A stretch of DNA of 64,000 nucleotides, taken from NCBI GenBank assembly GCA_963928055.1, contig CAWVDN010000001.1:1240001-1304000 (forward strand), in the 5' to 3' direction. Positions within the stretch are counted from its first letter, which is position 1. Each line of letters starts with the position of its first letter. The notes below the pieces were generated by a model. It was not told the DNA's origin. It ran no database searches and worked only from the letters and a program-made list of their open reading frames with translations. Shown piece after piece: positions 44,317 through 52,653 of the stretch. A program made the translations under genes and the position numbers. The stretch comes from Scatomonas sp963928055. GTDB taxonomy: Bacteria > Bacillota > Clostridia > Lachnospirales > Lachnospiraceae.

Positions 44317-45118
44317 ACGATCAAGGGCTACAGGGCGATCGTGAAGAATGACATCGGGGCGTTGGAGAATATAAAAATCCCAGATGTCAAACAGACCGAC
44401 ATCCAGAAATGCATCAACGAAAATTTCCCCGGCAGAAGTCCGAAAACCGTCCGGAACATACATGGTCTGATCTCCGCCGTGATGAAAAACATACCGTCCC
44501 GATTTGGCCATCTATACAGCTCTTCCACAGCGTTCCAGACCGAAGTTATATATTCCGTCAGACGACGACATAAAAACCCTGCTCGCGGCTGTCAGAGGCA
44601 CTGAGATGGAACTTCCGGTCATGCTTGCGGCTTTCGGTCCGATGCGTCGAGGAGAGACCGCTGCCCTACGGACACAAAATATACAGGGGAATGTTGTTCA
44701 TGTGTGTGAAAATATGGTCATGGATGAGCGCGGCGGATGGATCATCCGGCACACGAAATCTTATGCCGGCGACCGCTACATTGATTACCCGGATTTTTTG
44801 GTGGATCTGTGGAAGGGGAAAACCGGGAAAGTGACCGATCTGAATCCAACGATGATTACAGACCGGTTCATAGACCTGCTGAAAAAAATCGGATTTCCTC
44901 ATTTCCGGTTCCATGACCTCAGGCATTACTCAGCCAGCATCCAGCACGCCATCGGGATCCCGGACGTATATATCATGCAGCGGGGAGGTTGGGAGAATGA
45001 CGGGGTACTGAAATCCATATACCGACATGCGATGGAACAGAAAGAACGGGAGATGAACCAGAAGGCAAATGATTATTTCTACAGAATATATGCAACACGA
45101 AATGCAACACGAAAATGA
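44317..45118 (+). pseudogene. Tyrosine recombinase/integrase, frameshifted, N-terminus lost
   Basis: The core-binding domain (YRAIVKNDIGALENIKI, KTVRNIHGLISAVMK) is in one frame and the catalytic domain in another. The shift maps to a run of A near 44486-44490; one A fewer gives VMKTYRPDLAIYTALPQRSR. Catalytic residues remain: R in GPMRRGE, HDLRHYSAS, GGW and the tyrosine in SIYRHAM. It ends 31 bp from the 3' end of tRNA-Leu, with two ATGCAACACGAAA repeats at its end, as expected for an island integrated in that tRNA. Confidence 0.85.
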
Positions 45119-45148
45119 AAAAACCTGCAAAACAGCGGGGTTATAGCC

Positions 45149-45228
45149 TGCGGCTAACAGGACTCGAACCTGCACGGTTGCCCAACGGGACCTAAACCCG
45201 CCGCGTCTGCCAATTCCGCCATAGCCGC
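45149..45228 (-). tRNA. tRNA-Leu (anticodon UAG)
   Basis: GCGGCTA acceptor pairs with TAGCCGC; anticodon loop TTTAGGT; a long variable arm as in leucine tRNAs; TTCGAGTCC T-arm. Its 3' end adjoins the broken integrase, so it is the likely attachment gene of that island. Confidence 0.96.
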
Positions 45229-45242
45229 ATAGATCGGATTAT

Positions 45243-45283
45243 CTAAAAACAGCGGAAACCCATCTGAGCAAAGGATTTCCGCT
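45243..45283 (-). terminator. Hairpin between tRNA-Lys and tRNA-Leu
   Basis: On the minus strand AGCGGAAA (45276-45283) pairs with TTTCCGCT (45251-45258), extended by TCC/GGG, and is followed by GTTTTTAG. It could end the six-tRNA transcript before tRNA-Leu. Confidence 0.7.
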
Positions 45284-45295
45284 ATTCGTGTGCTA

Positions 45296-45368
45296 TGAAG
45301 CATCGGGGATTCGAACCCCGGACAACTTGATTAAAAGTCAAGTGCTCTACCGCCTGAGCTAATGCTCC
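45296..45368 (-). tRNA. tRNA-Lys (anticodon UUU)
   Basis: Acceptor GGAGCAT with ATGCTTC; anticodon loop CTTTTAA; T-arm GGGGTTCGAATCCCC. Confidence 0.97.
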
Positions 45369-45376
45369 GCATTTAG

Positions 45377-45448
45377 CTGGGCTAGCTGGATTCGAACCAG
45401 CGTATGCAGCAGTCAAAGTGCTGTGCCTTACCGCTTGGCGATAGCCCA
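45377..45448 (-). tRNA. tRNA-Gln (anticodon UUG)
   Basis: Acceptor TGGGCTA with TAGCCCA; anticodon stem CAGCA/TGCTG with loop CTTTGAC; T-arm GCTGGTTCGAATCCAGC. Confidence 0.97.
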
Positions 45449-45467
45449 AAGTTTCGCCTCGCGGCAG

Positions 45468-45542
45468 GGTGGATAAAGGGATTCGAACCCTTGGCCTCCA
45501 GAGCCACAATCTGGCGCGCTAACCAGCTGCGCTATACCCACC
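45468..45542 (-). tRNA. tRNA-His (anticodon GUG)
   Basis: Anticodon stem CCAGA/TCTGG with loop TTGTGGC; the acceptor allows the extra G(-1) opposite C73 typical of histidine tRNAs. Confidence 0.97.
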
Positions 45543-45567
45543 ATATTTTTCCGCTTGACAGCGAAAA

Positions 45568-45641
<74 letters not shown>

Positions 45642-45661
45642 GTATGTACCTGCCGGCACAA

Positions 45662-45732
45662 AGCAGGTGATGAGAATCGAACTCACGTATCCAGCTTGGA
45701 AGGCTGGTGTTCTACCATTGAACTACACCTGC
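45662..45732 (-). tRNA. tRNA-Gly (anticodon UCC)
   Basis: Anticodon stem CCAGC/GCTGG with loop CTTCCAA; acceptor GCAGGTG with CACCTGC; short 71-nt form usual for glycine. Confidence 0.97.
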
Positions 45733-45738
45733 GCAATC

Positions 45739-45813
45739 TCGGGGTGACAGGATTCGAACCTGCGGCCTCCTGGTCCCAAACCAGGCGCTCTAGCCAAACT
45801 GAGCCACACCCCG
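45739..45813 (-). tRNA. tRNA-Pro (anticodon UGG)
   Basis: Anticodon stem CCTGG/CCAGG with loop TTTGGGA; acceptor CGGGGTG with CACCCCG. First tRNA of the cluster. Confidence 0.97.
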
Positions 45814-45868
45814 AAAACCTATATCCCTGCGCCGCTGCCAGGGCACACTAGCACTTGACGCAAGGTAT

Positions 45869-45897
45869 AGTATATTACATGTTTTTCACATTGTCAA
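45869..45897 (-). promoter_or_regulatory. tRNA cluster promoter
   Basis: On the minus strand -35 TTGACA (45892-45897), 17-bp spacer and -10 TATACT (45869-45874), about 55 bases before tRNA-Pro. Confidence 0.85.
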
Positions 45898-45925
45898 CCA
45901 CTTATTTTTTCAAACCCGGAATTAC

Positions 45926-45963
45926 GCGGTTGGGAGGGTGCCGCTCCTTGTGCGCTGACGCTA
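45926..45963. repeat. Degenerate end of the MITE-like family
   Basis: GCGGTTGGGAGGGTG...CTCCTTGTGCGCTGACGCTA aligns to the reverse complement of the left end of the 2064 element with about three quarters identity, keeping the CTGACGCTA tip. No partner end is seen. Confidence 0.5.
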
Positions 45964-46446
45964 TTTTTCCAGAAAGCAGATCTGGAAATGCACTTCGTGA
46001 TCCCTGTCAAAATCCATGAGTATGTAGGAAGGCTTCCGCCCCATCTGCCTGGGATAGCAGAGAGAGCCCGGATTGATCAGGTAAAGATTCCCGTGTTTTT
46101 CCACCAGAGGCTTGTGGGTATGGCCAAACACCGCGATCTGCACCCCCCGGCTGTAAGCTTCATCCAGGATCCTTTCGGTTCCCAGAGAAACGCCGTAGGA
46201 ACTCCCGTGGGTCACAAAAACACGGTAATCGTCCAGGGTCAGCATCAGTTCCCGCCGAAGATCCGTTCCCCAGTCATTATTTCCGGCCACCATGTAGCAG
46301 GGTCCGTCGATCATCCTGCGGATCCTGTCTCCCTGCCCTTCGATATCCCCACAGTGCATCAGCGCGTCCACCTGGCCGGCTTCCTCCAGGGCGCGTTCCA
46401 GATTTTCCAGATGCCCATGGGTATCACTCGCAACCAAAACCCTCAT
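45961..46446 (-). CDS. YfcE/MJ0936-type metallophosphoesterase
   Basis: 161 residues. The metal-binding motifs are in order: SDTHGH, HCGDIEG, AGNNDW, THGSS and FGHTHKP. Compact calcineurin-like phosphodiesterase without extra domains. It overlaps rdgB by 4 bp, an arrangement common in Clostridia, so the pair is co-translated. Substrate unknown. Confidence 0.94.
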   Translation of the reverse strand: MRVLVASDTHGHLENLERALEEAGQVDALMHCGDIEGQGDRIRRMIDGPCYMVAGNNDWGTDLRRELMLTLDDYRVFVTHGSSYGVSLGTERILDEAYSRGVQIAVFGHTHKPLVEKHGNLYLINPGSLCYPRQMGRKPSYILMDFDRDHEVHFQICFLEK

Positions 46447-47054
46447 GCTTTCATCCTCTCCGCCAAATCTTGTTTTATGGCTTCCAGCGCTCTGCCCCGA
46501 TGGCTGACCGCGTTCTTTTCCTCCGGCGACAGTTCCGCTGTCGTCCGGCTCATGTCCGGCAGATAGAAAATCGGATCATAACCGAATCCGTTTTCCCCGC
46601 GCTCCTCATAGCCGATCTTTCCTTCGATGACGCCCCTGCGGATCACCGTACTTCCGTCCGAAAAAGCTGCCGCAATGGCACAGACGAATCTGGCCGTCCG
46701 CTTCTCCACCGGCACGCCTTCCAGCCGCTGTACCAGGTTGGCGTTCTTGATCCTGTAGGAAGTCTCCTCCCCCATATAGCGGGCGGAGTAGATCCCCGGC
46801 TCCCCGTTGAGATAATCGATCTCCAGGCCGGAATCGTCCGCCAGCACCACGGTCCCGCTCCCCTCCGGAAGCAGCGCGGCCACTGCTTTGGCTTTGATCA
46901 GGGCGTTCTCTTCAAATGAATTTCCATCCTCCACGATATCTGCCTGGATGCCGGCCTCTTTCATGGAAAGGATCTCCGCTCCCAGATCGGAGAGGATCTC
47001 CCGGATCTCCTTCATTTTACCGGCGTTTCCGGTCGCAAATATGATCTTGTACAT
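46443..47054 (-). CDS. rdgB: XTP/dITP diphosphatase (RdgB/HAM1)
   Basis: 203 residues from ATG 47054, chosen because it begins MYKIIFATGNAGKMKEIREI as in the family. Other motifs: SFEENALIKAKA, LADDSGLEIDYLNGEPGIYS, GFGYDPIF and the C-terminal SHRGRAL. It removes inosine and xanthosine triphosphates from the nucleotide pool. Confidence 0.96.
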   Translation of the reverse strand: MYKIIFATGNAGKMKEIREILSDLGAEILSMKEAGIQADIVEDGNSFEENALIKAKAVAALLPEGSGTVVLADDSGLEIDYLNGEPGIYSARYMGEETSYRIKNANLVQRLEGVPVEKRTARFVCAIAAAFSDGSTVIRRGVIEGKIGYEERGENGFGYDPIFYLPDMSRTTAELSPEEKNAVSHRGRALEAIKQDLAERMKA

Positions 47055-47111
47055 TTTATCCCCACCTTTTTTCATAAGCCTTATTATACACAAAAACCCA
47101 CGGAATGACAA

Positions 47112-48275
47112 TTATTCTTTCGGAAACTCCGGAGCCTGCCGGGGCGGTTTGGGCCCGGGATACTGATAAAAATACGTCTTCAGCATACCGTTATAGATCT
47201 TTCGGTTCTTAGAGGCCTTCCGTCCCAGAAAGCGCTCCGCCTCCTCATAGCCTGTGATCACGTAAAGGGACCAGGTATCCAGCAGGGCGAACCGCTCCCC
47301 CAAGGTCCTGTACAGCTCCGGGAGCTGCTCTTTTTCTTCCAGCCGCTCTCCGTAAGGAGGATTGGTCACCAGAAATCCGTATTTCCCCGGATGGGAAAGT
47401 TCTGCCACCGGACGCTGCTGAAAATGGATCAGTTTCTCCACTCCCGCGGCTCTGGCGTTTTCTCTGGCGGCTCTGATCACCGCGCCGTCGATGTCGAAGC
47501 CCTGGATATCCGTTTCCGCCCGGCGGTCGATGAGGCTTTCTCCGTCCTCCCTGGCGTTTTTCCAGGATCTTCCCGGCACCAGATGCTCCCAGGCCTCCGC
47601 CTGGAAATGCCGCCGCAGTCCCGGCGGGATATTGGCCGCCATAAGGGCCGCCTCAATGGGAAAGGTGCCGCTGCCGCAGAAAGGATCCACCAGGATCCTG
47701 TTCCCCTTCCAGGGGGTCAGCATCAGCAGCGCCGCCGCCAGTGTCTCCGAGATCGGCGCTTTGGAGGTGAGGGCCCGGTATCCCCGTTTGTGCAGAGGCA
47801 CTCCTGTGGTGTCCAGCCCCACCAGGACCTGGTCCTTGACAATGGATACCCGGACGGGAAAAGCCTCCCCGTCTTCCGGGAACCACTCCAGGTGGTACCG
47901 ATCCTTCAGCCGCTCTACCATAGCTTTTTTCATGATCGACTGGATGTCGGAAGGACTGAAGAGCCTACTGCGGATAGAATTGGCTTTTGCCACCCAGAAT
48001 TTTCCGTTTTCCGGTATGTACCGCTCCCAGGGCAGCGCCCTGGTCCCCTCAAACAGTTCTTCAAAGGTCCGGGCCTCAAACCGGCCCACCTTCAGCAGGA
48101 TCCGGTCCGCCGTCCGCAGGAACAGATTCCCATAGGCCACCGCCTCCGCGTCCCCGGCAAAAGTGACTCTTCCGTCCTCCACCTGCAGGATCTCATATCC
48201 CAGATCCAGGATCTCTCGTTTTAACACCGCCTCCAGGCCGAAATGGCAGGGGGCTGTCAGTTCAAACCGTTCCAT
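47112..48275 (-). CDS. ypsC: THUMP-domain class I RNA methyltransferase (YpsC/RlmL-like)
   Basis: 387 residues. An N-terminal ferredoxin-like/THUMP region (LKREILDLGYEILQVEDGRV) is followed by the SAM domain with DPFCGSGTFPIEAALMAANI, GFDIDGAVIRAARENA and the catalytic NPPYGERL typical of N2-guanine or N6-adenine methyltransferases on RNA. 23S rRNA is the probable substrate. Confidence 0.93.
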   Translation of the reverse strand: MERFELTAPCHFGLEAVLKREILDLGYEILQVEDGRVTFAGDAEAVAYGNLFLRTADRILLKVGRFEARTFEELFEGTRALPWERYIPENGKFWVAKANSIRSRLFSPSDIQSIMKKAMVERLKDRYHLEWFPEDGEAFPVRVSIVKDQVLVGLDTTGVPLHKRGYRALTSKAPISETLAAALLMLTPWKGNRILVDPFCGSGTFPIEAALMAANIPPGLRRHFQAEAWEHLVPGRSWKNAREDGESLIDRRAETDIQGFDIDGAVIRAARENARAAGVEKLIHFQQRPVAELSHPGKYGFLVTNPPYGERLEEKEQLPELYRTLGERFALLDTWSLYVITGYEEAERFLGRKASKNRKIYNGMLKTYFYQYPGPKPPRQAPEFPKE

Positions 48276-48299
48276 ACTCGTTCCTCTTCTCTCCTCCCC

Positions 48300-48842
48300 T
48301 TACAGCTGCAGTTCCCGCACCGTCTTCCCCTCAAAGGTCCGGATGCGGAAGCAGCGGTTTTCCAGGATCCCGTAGGTGGGCGGGTTTCCCTCCTTGGGCA
48401 GGGACACGGAACCGGGATTCAGAAAGACGACGCCGTCTTTTTCCTCCGCCCGCAGCACATGGGTATGGCCGTACAGAAACACATTTCCCGGCATCAGCGG
48501 CGGCAGGTTTCCTTCATGGTAAACATGGCCGTGGCTGAGATAAAAGGTCCGGTCCTCCAGGAGCAGCAGCGCGTAATCCGCCAGAATCGGGAATTCCAGC
48601 ACCATCTGGTCTACCTCCGCGTCGCAGTTTCCCCGGATGCACAGAATTTTTTCCTTCCTGCCGTTCAGCAGAGGGATCACTTCTTTCGGGGCGTACTCCC
48701 GGGGCAGATCGTTCCTGGGGCCGTGGTAGAGAAGATCTCCCAGCAGCACCAGGCGGTCAGCCCTCTCTCTGTCAAAAGCCTCCAGCATCTTCCGGCAGTA
48801 AAAGGCGGAACCGTGGATGTCAGACGCAAACATGTATTTCAT
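48300..48842 (-). CDS. yfcE: YfcE family phosphodiesterase
   Basis: 180 residues. Motifs SDIHGS, LGDLLYHGPRN, RGNCDAEVD, SHGHVYH and YGHTHVL build the binuclear metal site of YfcE-type phosphodiesterases. Distinct in sequence from the shorter enzyme encoded at 45961. Confidence 0.94.
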   Translation of the reverse strand: MKYMFASDIHGSAFYCRKMLEAFDRERADRLVLLGDLLYHGPRNDLPREYAPKEVIPLLNGRKEKILCIRGNCDAEVDQMVLEFPILADYALLLLEDRTFYLSHGHVYHEGNLPPLMPGNVFLYGHTHVLRAEEKDGVVFLNPGSVSLPKEGNPPTYGILENRCFRIRTFEGKTVRELQL

Positions 48843-48946
48843 TCTTTTTCCTCACTCTCTTTGCAAAGCTGGTACAATCATAGCATATTTCCCGCTGATT
48901 ACAAAGCGGAAAATCCACGGTTTCGCCCAGCCCGGCTTCCGTGTTC

Positions 48947-49258
48947 CTATCGACGCCCTGTCAGGCGGCTGCCCCGGTAGGCCCGCAGGCCTCCGATAAC
49001 ACTCTTTACCAGATATCCTTCCTCCGCCAGTTCCCTTCCCATGGCAAGGCTGGCAGCCCCTCTCTCACAGTAGAGCACAAGGATTTTATGGCGGGGAGGC
49101 CTTCTGCCCTCTTCCATCTCTTCATAAGGTATATTTACGGCCCCCCGGATATGCTCTGCCCGGAACTCTTCCGGAGACCGCAGATCTATCAGAACAGCTT
49201 CCGGTTTTCCGGCATAGCTGTCGATCTCATCCGCCGAAATCGGCTCAAGACCTGTCAA
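48947..49258 (-). CDS. Rhodanese-like domain protein
   Basis: About 103 residues if translation starts at TTG 49258 after GAAGGGA; a longer frame reaches 49306. The motif LIDLRSPEEFRAEHIRGAVN and the active-site loop VLYCERGAASLAMG, with cysteine as persulfide carrier, identify a single-domain rhodanese. Probably a sulfur carrier or sensor in the cytoplasm. Confidence 0.85.
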   Translation of the reverse strand: MTGLEPISADEIDSYAGKPEAVLIDLRSPEEFRAEHIRGAVNIPYEEMEEGRRPPRHKILVLYCERGAASLAMGRELAEEGYLVKSVIGGLRAYRGSRLTGRR

Positions 49259-49320
49259 ACAGATCCCTTCTTTCTTTTTTATTACTATATGTCGCCTCTG
49301 CTTCAAACGCGTAGCGAAAA

Positions 49321-49370
49321 GACCGGCGCGGGATCCCGACCTTTTCGGTCTTTTTCCGCGCCGGCCTTTT
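49321..49370. terminator. GC-rich terminator, bidirectional
   Basis: GACCGGCGCGGG (49321-49332) pairs with CCGCGCCGGCC (49356-49366) with an inner GACC/GGTC stem; T-runs lie on both sides. It lies between the rhodanese gene and the small Asn/Ser-rich ORF. Confidence 0.75.
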
Positions 49371-49400
49371 CCCTTTCTGTTTCAGAAACAGGAAGGAAGA

Positions 49401-49571
49401 TCAGTATCTGTCCGCCTCATCCTTGTGCGTGTTTTTGGATGTGGTATTTCTGGCGGAATTTTTCTTGCTGCCGCAGTTTCTGCTGTTCTTTCCGCTCTCG
49501 GCGGCACGCATTTCATCCTCGCTTCCGGTTCTGTTTTTGCTGTAAGCATCGCTGCTGTAATTCTTTGCCAT
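49401..49571 (-). CDS. Small Ser/Asn/Lys-rich protein
   Basis: 56 residues starting MAKNYSSDAYSKNRTGSEDE and ending in THKDEADRY, with a strong AGGAGG site seven bases before the ATG and a terminator just after. Highly polar, one cysteine, no membrane part and probably unstructured. The composition recalls small spore proteins of Clostridia, but no named family is recognised. Confidence 0.65.
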   Translation of the reverse strand: MAKNYSSDAYSKNRTGSEDEMRAAESGKNSRNCGSKKNSARNTTSKNTHKDEADRY

Positions 49572-49753
49572 ATGACATTCCTCCTGACAGTTTATTTTTG
49601 TCTGTTGACGCTATTAGTATGTCTGGCCGCAGGAAAAATATTCGTTTTCATCTGGTATGGTTGTTTTTTATAAAAGTGGATATTTCATACAAGCCATTTT
49701 TCAGTATAATAAACAGACAAAGAAACCGATCTGACAGCAAGGAGGTTCTGAGC

Positions 49754-50278
49754 ATGAAAGCAGATATGAAAAAAATCGTAATGACAGCCCTGTTCGCGGC
49801 CCTGACCTGCGCCGCCACCATGGCCATCCGCATTCCCACCCCCGGCACCGGCGGCTACATCCATCCCGGGGACGCCCTGGTGATCCTCTCGGGCATCATT
49901 CTGGGGCCGGCCTTCGGTTTCCTGGCCGGAGGCCTGGGTTCCGGCCTGGCGGACCTGCTGGGCGGCTACCTGTTTTATTTTCCCATTACTCTGGTGATCA
50001 AGGGCAGCATCGCTCTGCTGTCCGCTCTGCTCTACCGGAAAGCAGCCGCCGGAGGAAAACACCGTTATCTGGGCATCGCCCTGGGCGGACTCACCGACAT
50101 CCTTCTGGTAGCCGGAGGGTATTTCTTCTGTGAATCTTTTATCTACGGAGCGGCCGGCGCTCTGGCCAGCGTCCCTGCCAACCTGATCCAGGGCGTCAGC
50201 GGCCTGATCCTCTCCCTGGTGCTCTATCCGGTGCTGACAGCTGTGCCGGATGTGCGGAAGATGCTGGCCGCCTCCTGA
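49754..50278 (+). CDS. ECF transporter S component
   Basis: 174 residues from ATG 49754, which follows AAGGAGG. Six hydrophobic segments; the N-terminal helix MKKIVMTALFAALTCAATM contains the alanine-rich interface that docks with EcfT. GGYIHPGDALVILSGIILGP and FYFPITLVIK fit the S components for vitamins (folate, pantothenate or riboflavin group). It needs EcfA/EcfT encoded elsewhere. Confidence 0.92.
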   Translation: MKADMKKIVMTALFAALTCAATMAIRIPTPGTGGYIHPGDALVILSGIILGPAFGFLAGGLGSGLADLLGGYLFYFPITLVIKGSIALLSALLYRKAAAGGKHRYLGIALGGLTDILLVAGGYFFCESFIYGAAGALASVPANLIQGVSGLILSLVLYPVLTAVPDVRKMLAAS

Positions 50279-50323
50279 ATTTTTTCTTACCAAAAAGGGG
50301 TTCGCTAAAGGCGGGCTCCTTTT

Positions 50324-50419
50324 AAATTGAACTTTTCCCTCTTCCAAAATTGAACTTTTCGATTTGCGTTCATTTTCTTCCCCTTTTATATTGAACCTTT
50401 CTCCTGTCCGTGTTATACT
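50324..50419 (+). promoter_or_regulatory. Promoter with three ATTGAAC repeats before the XRE-aminotransferase gene
   Basis: ATTGAAC(C/T)TTT occurs at 50326, 50349 and 50390. The third copy supplies the -35 TTGAAC (50391-50396), with a 17-bp spacer and -10 TATACT (50414-50419). A protein binding the repeats would control the promoter; the XRE domain of the downstream gene is the natural candidate. Confidence 0.65.
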
Positions 50420-50465
50420 GTCCTCAATGTCAGCAAACCCTATTGCGATCCTATCAGGAGGGAAT

Positions 50466-51971
50466 ATGTCAAAAGAGACTTTTGCGTCCAGGCTGAAGAA
50501 GGCCATGGAGCAGAAACACGTAAAACAGGTAGACCTTATCCGGGCAGCGGAACAGGCCGGCATAAAGCTTGGAAAAAGCCATATGAGCCAGTATGTCAGC
50601 GGCAAAACCGTGCCCAGAGCCAATATCCTGCATTTTCTGGCGCAGACCCTGGATGTGGATGCCGCCTGGCTGGCAGCCGCGGACGATCCGGGGGAAACGG
50701 CCTTCCCCGGCAGCGCAGAGCAGGATTTAAAAACAGAACCTTCAGGAGGAGGAACCATGCGAACATTTAAAAAGTCAAGCAAACTGGACAATGTTTTATA
50801 CGATGTGAGAGGACCGGTGGTGGACGAAGCCGCCCGGATGGAGGCGGACGGCACCTCCGTGCTGAAGCTGAACATCGGCAATCCCGCGCCCTTCGGCTTC
50901 CGGACCCCGGACGAGGTCATCTACGATATGCGCCGGCAGCTGACGGACTGCGAGGGCTACTCTGACGCCAGAGGCCTTTTCTCCGCCAGAAAAGCCATTA
51001 TGCAGTATGCCCAGATCAAGAAGATCCCCAATGTGACCATGGAGGATATTTACACCGGCAACGGCGTCAGCGAGCTCATCAACATCTCTATGTCCGCCCT
51101 GCTGGACGACGGGGACGAGATCCTGATCCCCTCCCCGGACTATCCCCTGTGGACAGCCTGCGCCACCCTGGCCGGCGGCAAAGTCATCCACTATATCTGC
51201 GACGAGCAGTCCGAGTGGTATCCGGATATGAACGATATCCGCAGCAAGATCACCGACCGCACCAAGGCCATTGTCCTGATCAACCCCAACAATCCTACCG
51301 GCGCCCTGTATCCCAAAGAGGTGCTGCTGGAGATCGTGAAGATTGCCCGGGAACATCAGCTGATCATCTTTTCTGACGAGATTTACGACCGTCTGGTCAT
51401 GGATGGGGAGAAGCATGTTTCTATCGCCTCCCTGGCTCCGGATCTGTTCTGCGTTACCTACAGCGGGCTGTCCAAGTCCCACATGATCGCCGGCTTCCGC
51501 ATCGGCTGGATGATCTTAAGCGGAAACAAGCGCATGGCGAAGGATTATATCGAGGGCCTGAACATGCTTTCCAATATGCGGCTCTGCTCCAATGTGCCGG
51601 CACAGTCCATTGTGCAGACTGCCCTTGGGGGACACCAGAGCGTGGAGGGCTACATTGTTCCCGGGGGACGGATCTATGAACAGCGGGAGTACATTTACAA
51701 CGCCATCAACGACATCCCCGGCCTCAGCGCCGTAAAGCCCAAAGCCGCCTTCTATATCTTCCCCAGGATCGATACGGCAAAGTTCAACATCACCAATGAT
51801 GAACAGTTTGCTCTGGATCTGCTGCGGGAAAAGAAGATCCTGATCATCCACGGCAGCGGCTTTAACTGGCAGCAGCCGGACCACTTCCGCATCGTCTATC
51901 TGCCCAGGATCGAGGTATTAAAAGACGCCATGACCAAGATCGGGGATTTCCTCAGCTATTATCAGCAGTAA
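50466..51971 (+). CDS. XRE-type HTH domain fused to class I/II aminotransferase
   Basis: 501 residues. Residues 1-75 are an XRE/Cro HTH (LKKAMEQKHVKQVDLIRAAE, SHMSQYVSGKTVPRAN). A short linker leads to an AlaA-like PLP-dependent aminotransferase with NPNNPTGALYPKEVLLEI, the PLP lysine in YSGLSKSHMIAGFRIGW, and a C-terminal arginine region. An AGGAGGAGG site and ATG at 50757 inside the gene could also start the enzyme alone. The likely reaction is alanine/glutamate-type transamination. Confidence 0.92.
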   Translation: MSKETFASRLKKAMEQKHVKQVDLIRAAEQAGIKLGKSHMSQYVSGKTVPRANILHFLAQTLDVDAAWLAAADDPGETAFPGSAEQDLKTEPSGGGTMRTFKKSSKLDNVLYDVRGPVVDEAARMEADGTSVLKLNIGNPAPFGFRTPDEVIYDMRRQLTDCEGYSDARGLFSARKAIMQYAQIKKIPNVTMEDIYTGNGVSELINISMSALLDDGDEILIPSPDYPLWTACATLAGGKVIHYICDEQSEWYPDMNDIRSKITDRTKAIVLINPNNPTGALYPKEVLLEIVKIAREHQLIIFSDEIYDRLVMDGEKHVSIASLAPDLFCVTYSGLSKSHMIAGFRIGWMILSGNKRMAKDYIEGLNMLSNMRLCSNVPAQSIVQTALGGHQSVEGYIVPGGRIYEQREYIYNAINDIPGLSAVKPKAAFYIFPRIDTAKFNITNDEQFALDLLREKKILIIHGSGFNWQQPDHFRIVYLPRIEVLKDAMTKIGDFLSYYQQ

Positions 51972-52028
51972 AGAAGGCTTAAGGCCGCGGCAGCGCATCC
52001 GGCTGCCGCGGCCTGCATTTTCTGCTTT

Positions 52029-52550
52029 TTACAACCGCACTTCTATGTAATACGGACAGATATCCTCATAGGATCCGTCTTTCATCCGAAAGCCTCCGGG
52101 AATGACCCCCAGCTGAGAAAATCCCAGCCTCTCGTAAAGGTGCCGGGCATGCAGGTTAGAGGCCACAACCGCATTGAACTGCAGTACCCGGAATCCGTTA
52201 AGCCCGGCCTGGCGGATACAGTCCCGCACCAGCTTCTCACCGATGTGCCGCCCTCTCTGTTCCGATGCCACCGCGTAGCTGGCGTTGGAAATATGGCCGC
52301 AGCGGCCCACGTTGTTGGGATGCAGGATATAAAGCCCCAGAACTCTGCCCTCCTCATCTTCCGCTACGCCGCAGTATGTCTGCGCGCCAAAAAAATCTTT
52401 TCCCGTCTCCCGGTCCAGGCATTCTTCCTGGGGAAAGGCGATGCCCTCCTCCACCACCTCATTCCAGATCCGGATCATCTCCGGCAGGTCTTTTTCTGTA
52501 TACCGGCGCACCTGTATCTTCTTTTCTGTTTTTTCTCCCATGACACTCAT
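52029..52550 (-). CDS. GNAT family N-acetyltransferase
   Basis: 173 residues. The GNAT core shows VRRYTEKDLPEMIRIWNEVV, YAVASEQRGRHIGEKLVRD (acetyl-CoA loop) and VASNLHARHLYERLGF. The substrate may be a toxic small molecule or protein N-terminus. Monocistronic, convergent with the XRE-aminotransferase gene. Confidence 0.93.
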   Translation of the reverse strand: MSVMGEKTEKKIQVRRYTEKDLPEMIRIWNEVVEEGIAFPQEECLDRETGKDFFGAQTYCGVAEDEEGRVLGLYILHPNNVGRCGHISNASYAVASEQRGRHIGEKLVRDCIRQAGLNGFRVLQFNAVVASNLHARHLYERLGFSQLGVIPGGFRMKDGSYEDICPYYIEVRL

Positions 52551-52653
52551 CCTTTTCTGTTGATTCTTCTAGTATCAGTATACAGAAAACTTTGGAAAAA
52601 TCAAAACAGAAATTCTTTTTTCAGATCCCGGCACCTTCCGGACCCGCCTCTCT

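Noticed and set aside
48941..49753. Long plus frame reading into the ECF S component
   Set aside because: It runs over the rhodanese gene and the small minus-strand gene; the true start at 49754 has AAGGAGG.
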